NCBI RefSeq assembly: GCF_000512695.2
Contig: NZ_AZRW02000005.1
Location: 62,001-126,000 of the forward strand
Length of the DNA stretch: 64,000 nt
DNA from: Pseudomonas sp. QTF5
GTDB taxonomy: Bacteria > Pseudomonadota > Gammaproteobacteria > Pseudomonadales > Pseudomonadaceae
Reading direction: 5' to 3'
Positions 62,549-64,000 of the stretch are shown piece after piece (the stretch's first letter is position 1; each line of letters starts with the position of its first letter). A model generated the notes under the pieces. The model did not search any database, was not told where the DNA came from, and saw only the letters and a program-made list of their open reading frames with translations. Both the position numbers and the translations under genes were made by a program.

Positions 62549-64000
62549 ATGCGCACAGGGATGATGGCGCTGGCGTTGGGTCTGCTGGCCCTGCGTTTTT
62601 TACCGGCATTACCGCCGACAGGGTTGTGGCTGTTGTTACCGGTAGCGGGTTTGATGTTGCTGCCGTTTCGCACCTTTCCCGTGGCATTTTTGCTGTTCGG
62701 TTTCAGTTGGGCATGCGCGAATGCACAGTGGGCACTGAATGATCGCCTGGCGCTGAATCTCGATGGCGAGACTCGCTGGCTCGAAGGTCGTGTGACCGGG
62801 TTGCCGCAGCAGGCCGAGGGGGTGGTGCGTTTCGAGCTGACGGGCAGTCAGTCGCGTCGCACCAATCTGCCTCGGCACCTGCGCCTGGCCTGGTATGGCG
62901 GGCCTCCGGTCAACAGCGGCGAGCATTGGCGGCTGGCTGTCAAATTGAAGCGTCCTGCCGGGTTGCTCAACCCGCATGCGTTCGATTACGACGCCTGGTT
63001 ACTGGCCCAACGCATCGGTGCCACCGGGAACGTCAAGGACGGCCAGCGAATCAGGGAAGCGCAGTGGGCCTGGCGTGATGGCATCCGTCAGCGTCTGCAG
63101 GCCGTGGATGCCCAGGGGCGAACGGGGGCGCTGACGGCGTTGGTGCTGGGGGATGGCGCCGGGCTGAGTCGTGAGGACTGGCAGGTGCTGCAAGACACCG
63201 GCACCGTGCATCTGTTGGTGATTTCCGGACAGCACATCGGTTTGCTGGCGGGAGTGGTGTATCTGCTGATTGCCGGATTGGCGCGTTATGGTTTGTGGCC
63301 CCAGCGCTTGCCGTGGCTGCCATGGGCGTGCGGACTGGCGTTCGCGGCGGCGCTCGGTTATGGGCTGCTGGCCGGCTTCGAAGTGCCGGTGCGGCGGGCC
63401 TGCCTGATGATCGGGCTGGTGCTGTTGTGGCGACTACGGTTTCGTCACCTCGGCGCATGGTGGCCGCTGTTGCTGGCGCTTGATGGTGTTCTGCTGCTGG
63501 ACCCACTGGCGAGCCTGCAACCGGGTTTCTGGTTGTCCTTTGCGGCAGTCGCGGTGCTGATTTTCACTTTTGGCGGGCGATTGGGGCCGTGGCGCTGGTG
63601 GCAAACCTGGACCCGTGCCCAATGGCTGATCGCGATCGGTCTGTGCCCGCTGCTGTTGGTGCTGGGGTTGCCGATCAGTCTCAGCGGGCCGCTGGCCAAT
63701 TTGCTGGCGGTGCCCTGGATCAGTCTGGTGGTCCTGCCGCCGGCCTTGCTCGGGACACTGTTGTTGCCCGTTCCTTATGTGGGCGAAGGGTTGTTGTGGT
63801 TGGCCGGCGGTCTGATCGACCTTCTGTTCAAGGGGTTGGCGTTGATAGCCGGGCAATTGCCCGCGTGGGTGCCGGTGGCGGTACCGTTGTGGGTATGGGC
63901 GATCGGTACGCTGGGGGCCTTTGTGCTATTACTGCCGCGAGGCGTGCCATTACAACCGTTGGGCTGGCCGATGTTGCTGTTGCTGGTTTTTGCGCCCCGG
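62549..64000 (+). CDS. comEC: DNA internalisation competence protein ComEC/Rec2 (3' end outside the window)
   Basis: 484 codons are present; the frame runs off the end. N-terminal helices (MRTGMMALALGLLALRFLPA) are followed by a DUF4131 segment ('RLAWYGGPPVNSGEHWRLAV') and the competence domain, with 'LTALVLGDGAGLSREDWQVL', 'TGTVHLLVISGQHIGLLAGV' and repeated helices. ComEC forms the inner-membrane channel for single-stranded DNA uptake. The C-terminal metallo-beta-lactamase domain is expected beyond 64000. No competence genes lie nearby. Confidence 0.92.
   Translation, partial: MRTGMMALALGLLALRFLPALPPTGLWLLLPVAGLMLLPFRTFPVAFLLFGFSWACANAQWALNDRLALNLDGETRWLEGRVTGLPQQAEGVVRFELTGSQSRRTNLPRHLRLAWYGGPPVNSGEHWRLAVKLKRPAGLLNPHAFDYDAWLLAQRIGATGNVKDGQRIREAQWAWRDGIRQRLQAVDAQGRTGALTALVLGDGAGLSREDWQVLQDTGTVHLLVISGQHIGLLAGVVYLLIAGLARYGLWPQRLPWLPWACGLAFAAALGYGLLAGFEVPVRRACLMIGLVLLWRLRFRHLGAWWPLLLALDGVLLLDPLASLQPGFWLSFAAVAVLIFTFGGRLGPWRWWQTWTRAQWLIAIGLCPLLLVLGLPISLSGPLANLLAVPWISLVVLPPALLGTLLLPVPYVGEGLLWLAGGLIDLLFKGLALIAGQLPAWVPVAVPLWVWAIGTLGAFVLLLPRGVPLQPLGWPMLLLLVFAPR

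Overview
The window is a high-GC chromosomal segment of a Pseudomonas of the fluorescens type. Evidence: gene order matching the P. aeruginosa gbu region (Na+/solute symporter, NCS1 permease, NTF2-like protein, gbuA, gbuR), a PA2817-like protein next to an 815-residue FadE, DUF2062 next to comEC, and many REP/REPIN palindromes with the GTGGGAGCGGGCTTGCTCGC core. No prophage, integrase, CRISPR array or rRNA was seen.

Layout. 1-6.2 kb: guanidinobutyrate catabolism (gbuA, its LysR regulator gbuR, two transporters), then a DTW-domain tRNA-modifying enzyme. 6.2-18.5 kb: a type I secretion operon (HlyD, C39-like ABC ATPase, TolC family) divergent from a 2,129-residue LapA/LapF-like adhesin with a retention module, three exact-length 732-bp repeats, a VWA domain and C-terminal RTX repeats. 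18.7-19.7 kb: a DUF6124-type small protein behind a strongly folded 5' leader, and a truncated response-regulator gene. 19.9-27.5 kb: pyrF, an MDR oxidoreductase, an SDR, a MocR-type regulator, an HBM-type chemoreceptor and a conserved membrane protein. 27.8-28.3 kb: a duplicated tRNA-Glu/tRNA-Gly pair. 28.4-32.5 kb: a Fur-box-preceded ECF sigma / FecR / TonB-receptor iron-uptake trio.

32.8-52.6 kb: an Flp/Tad pilus locus in two parts. The plus-strand operon encodes Flp pilin, prepilin peptidase, an unusual AAA+ ATPase, RcpC, three pseudopilin-like proteins, TadZ, TadA, TadB and TadC. A divergent AraC-type regulator with a degenerate receiver domain precedes it. The secretin RcpA, the lipoprotein TadD and a DUF3613 protein lie about 6.3 kb further on and on the other strand. 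Between the two parts sits a type VI secretion cargo island: a VgrG fused to a Tle1-like (DUF2235) phospholipase, broken by two homopolymer frameshifts, followed by a translationally overlapping array of three full DUF2931 proteins and one truncated copy, which are candidate immunity proteins.

52.7-64 kb: a small lipoprotein candidate, AlaX-type alanyl-tRNA editing protein divergent from a LysR regulator, a PA2817-like protein, FadE, a transglutaminase-like protein, a glutathione S-transferase, a YadG/YadH-type ABC exporter, a DUF2062 protein and the first part of comEC, which runs off the window end.

The most interesting items are the folded DUF6124 leader with mutually exclusive helices, the frameshifted VgrG-phospholipase with its G8 tract and immunity-like array, and the split Tad locus with its extra ATPase.
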